6,471 nt of DNA, from NCBI GenBank assembly GCA_012517025.1, contig JAAYVT010000129.1, positions 1 through 6,471 of the forward strand, written 5' to 3'. How positions within the stretch are numbered: position 1 is the stretch's first letter; each line of letters begins with the position of its first letter. The translations under genes and the position numbers were made by a program. Shown piece by piece: positions 6,323 through 6,471 of the stretch. The DNA comes from Phyllobacteriaceae bacterium. GTDB lineage: Bacteria; Pseudomonadota; Alphaproteobacteria; Rhizobiales; Ancalomicrobiaceae. The notes below the pieces were generated by a model that searched no databases, was not told the origin of the DNA, and saw only the letters and a list, made by a program, of their open reading frames with translations.

Positions 6323-6471
6323 TCAGTCGATCTGGTTCGGCTTGACGATCAGGACGCTCAGATCCTTGGTCGGGGTGAAGTTCTGGGCGCGCACCTCGAA
6401 CTGCGTCGGGGCGATCTTCTTCACGCCGTCGGCGCAGAAGCTCACCAGATTCTTCGTGTCCCCCTTGTCGA
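6323..6471 (-). CDS. Hypothetical protein, C-terminal part (runs off right edge)
   Basis: The last 48 codons of a minus-strand gene, ending in TGA at 6325-6323; its start lies outside the window. Coding is supported by an unbroken frame with 46 of 48 codons ending in G or C, as in the neighbours. The visible sequence has one cysteine (in SFCADG), an alternating polar/hydrophobic pattern suggesting beta strands (FEVRAQNF, LSVLIV), and it ends KPNQID. I do not recognise the family, and no function is assigned. It converges on amn with 24 bp between stops and no clear terminator. Confidence 0.65.
   Translation of the reverse strand, partial: DKGDTKNLVSFCADGVKKIAPTQFEVRAQNFTPTKDLSVLIVKPNQID

Overview
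This looks like an ordinary chromosomal housekeeping window from a high-GC alphaproteobacterium, probably of the Hyphomicrobiales (Rhizobiales). The evidence is a GC content I judge by eye at about two thirds, codons nearly always ending in G or C, and a clear CcrM-type cell-cycle DNA methyltransferase, an enzyme characteristic of Alphaproteobacteria. I see no mobile element, CRISPR array, tRNA, rRNA or phage gene, and no stretch over 300 bases without a gene.

Layout: (1) 3-662 (+), the 3' part of mutY, entering from the left edge. (2) 812-1801 (+), a predicted periplasmic protein of the metallophosphoesterase type with strongly altered metal motifs. It converges on (3) 1877-2638 (-), a secreted M15-type D,D-/L,D-carboxypeptidase-like protein, and a GC-rich hairpin at 1828-1853 lies between the two stop codons. 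(4) 2745-3893 (-), ccrM, the GANTC adenine methyltransferase, upstream of the peptidase on the same strand. (5) A 225-bp divergent control region at 3894-4118, with CtrA-like half-sites facing ccrM and one GANTC site beside the ribosome binding site of the opposite operon. (6) 4119-4796 (+), a HAD-IA phosphatase, followed after 20 bp by (7) 4817-6298 (+), amn, AMP nucleosidase. (8) 6323-6471 (-), the C-terminal end of an unrecognised gene that runs off the right edge and converges on amn.

How the genes relate: mutY and ccrM concern DNA integrity and cell-cycle methylation. The HAD phosphatase and Amn form a probable two-gene unit in nucleotide or ribose-phosphate salvage. The two exported proteins point to the periplasm or cell wall. 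No multi-gene novel system is evident. The points most worth a second look are the possible CtrA/CcrM regulatory wiring of the divergent region, the scarcity of GANTC sites over the left 4.1 kb including all of ccrM, and the unusual active-site motifs of the metallophosphoesterase-like protein.
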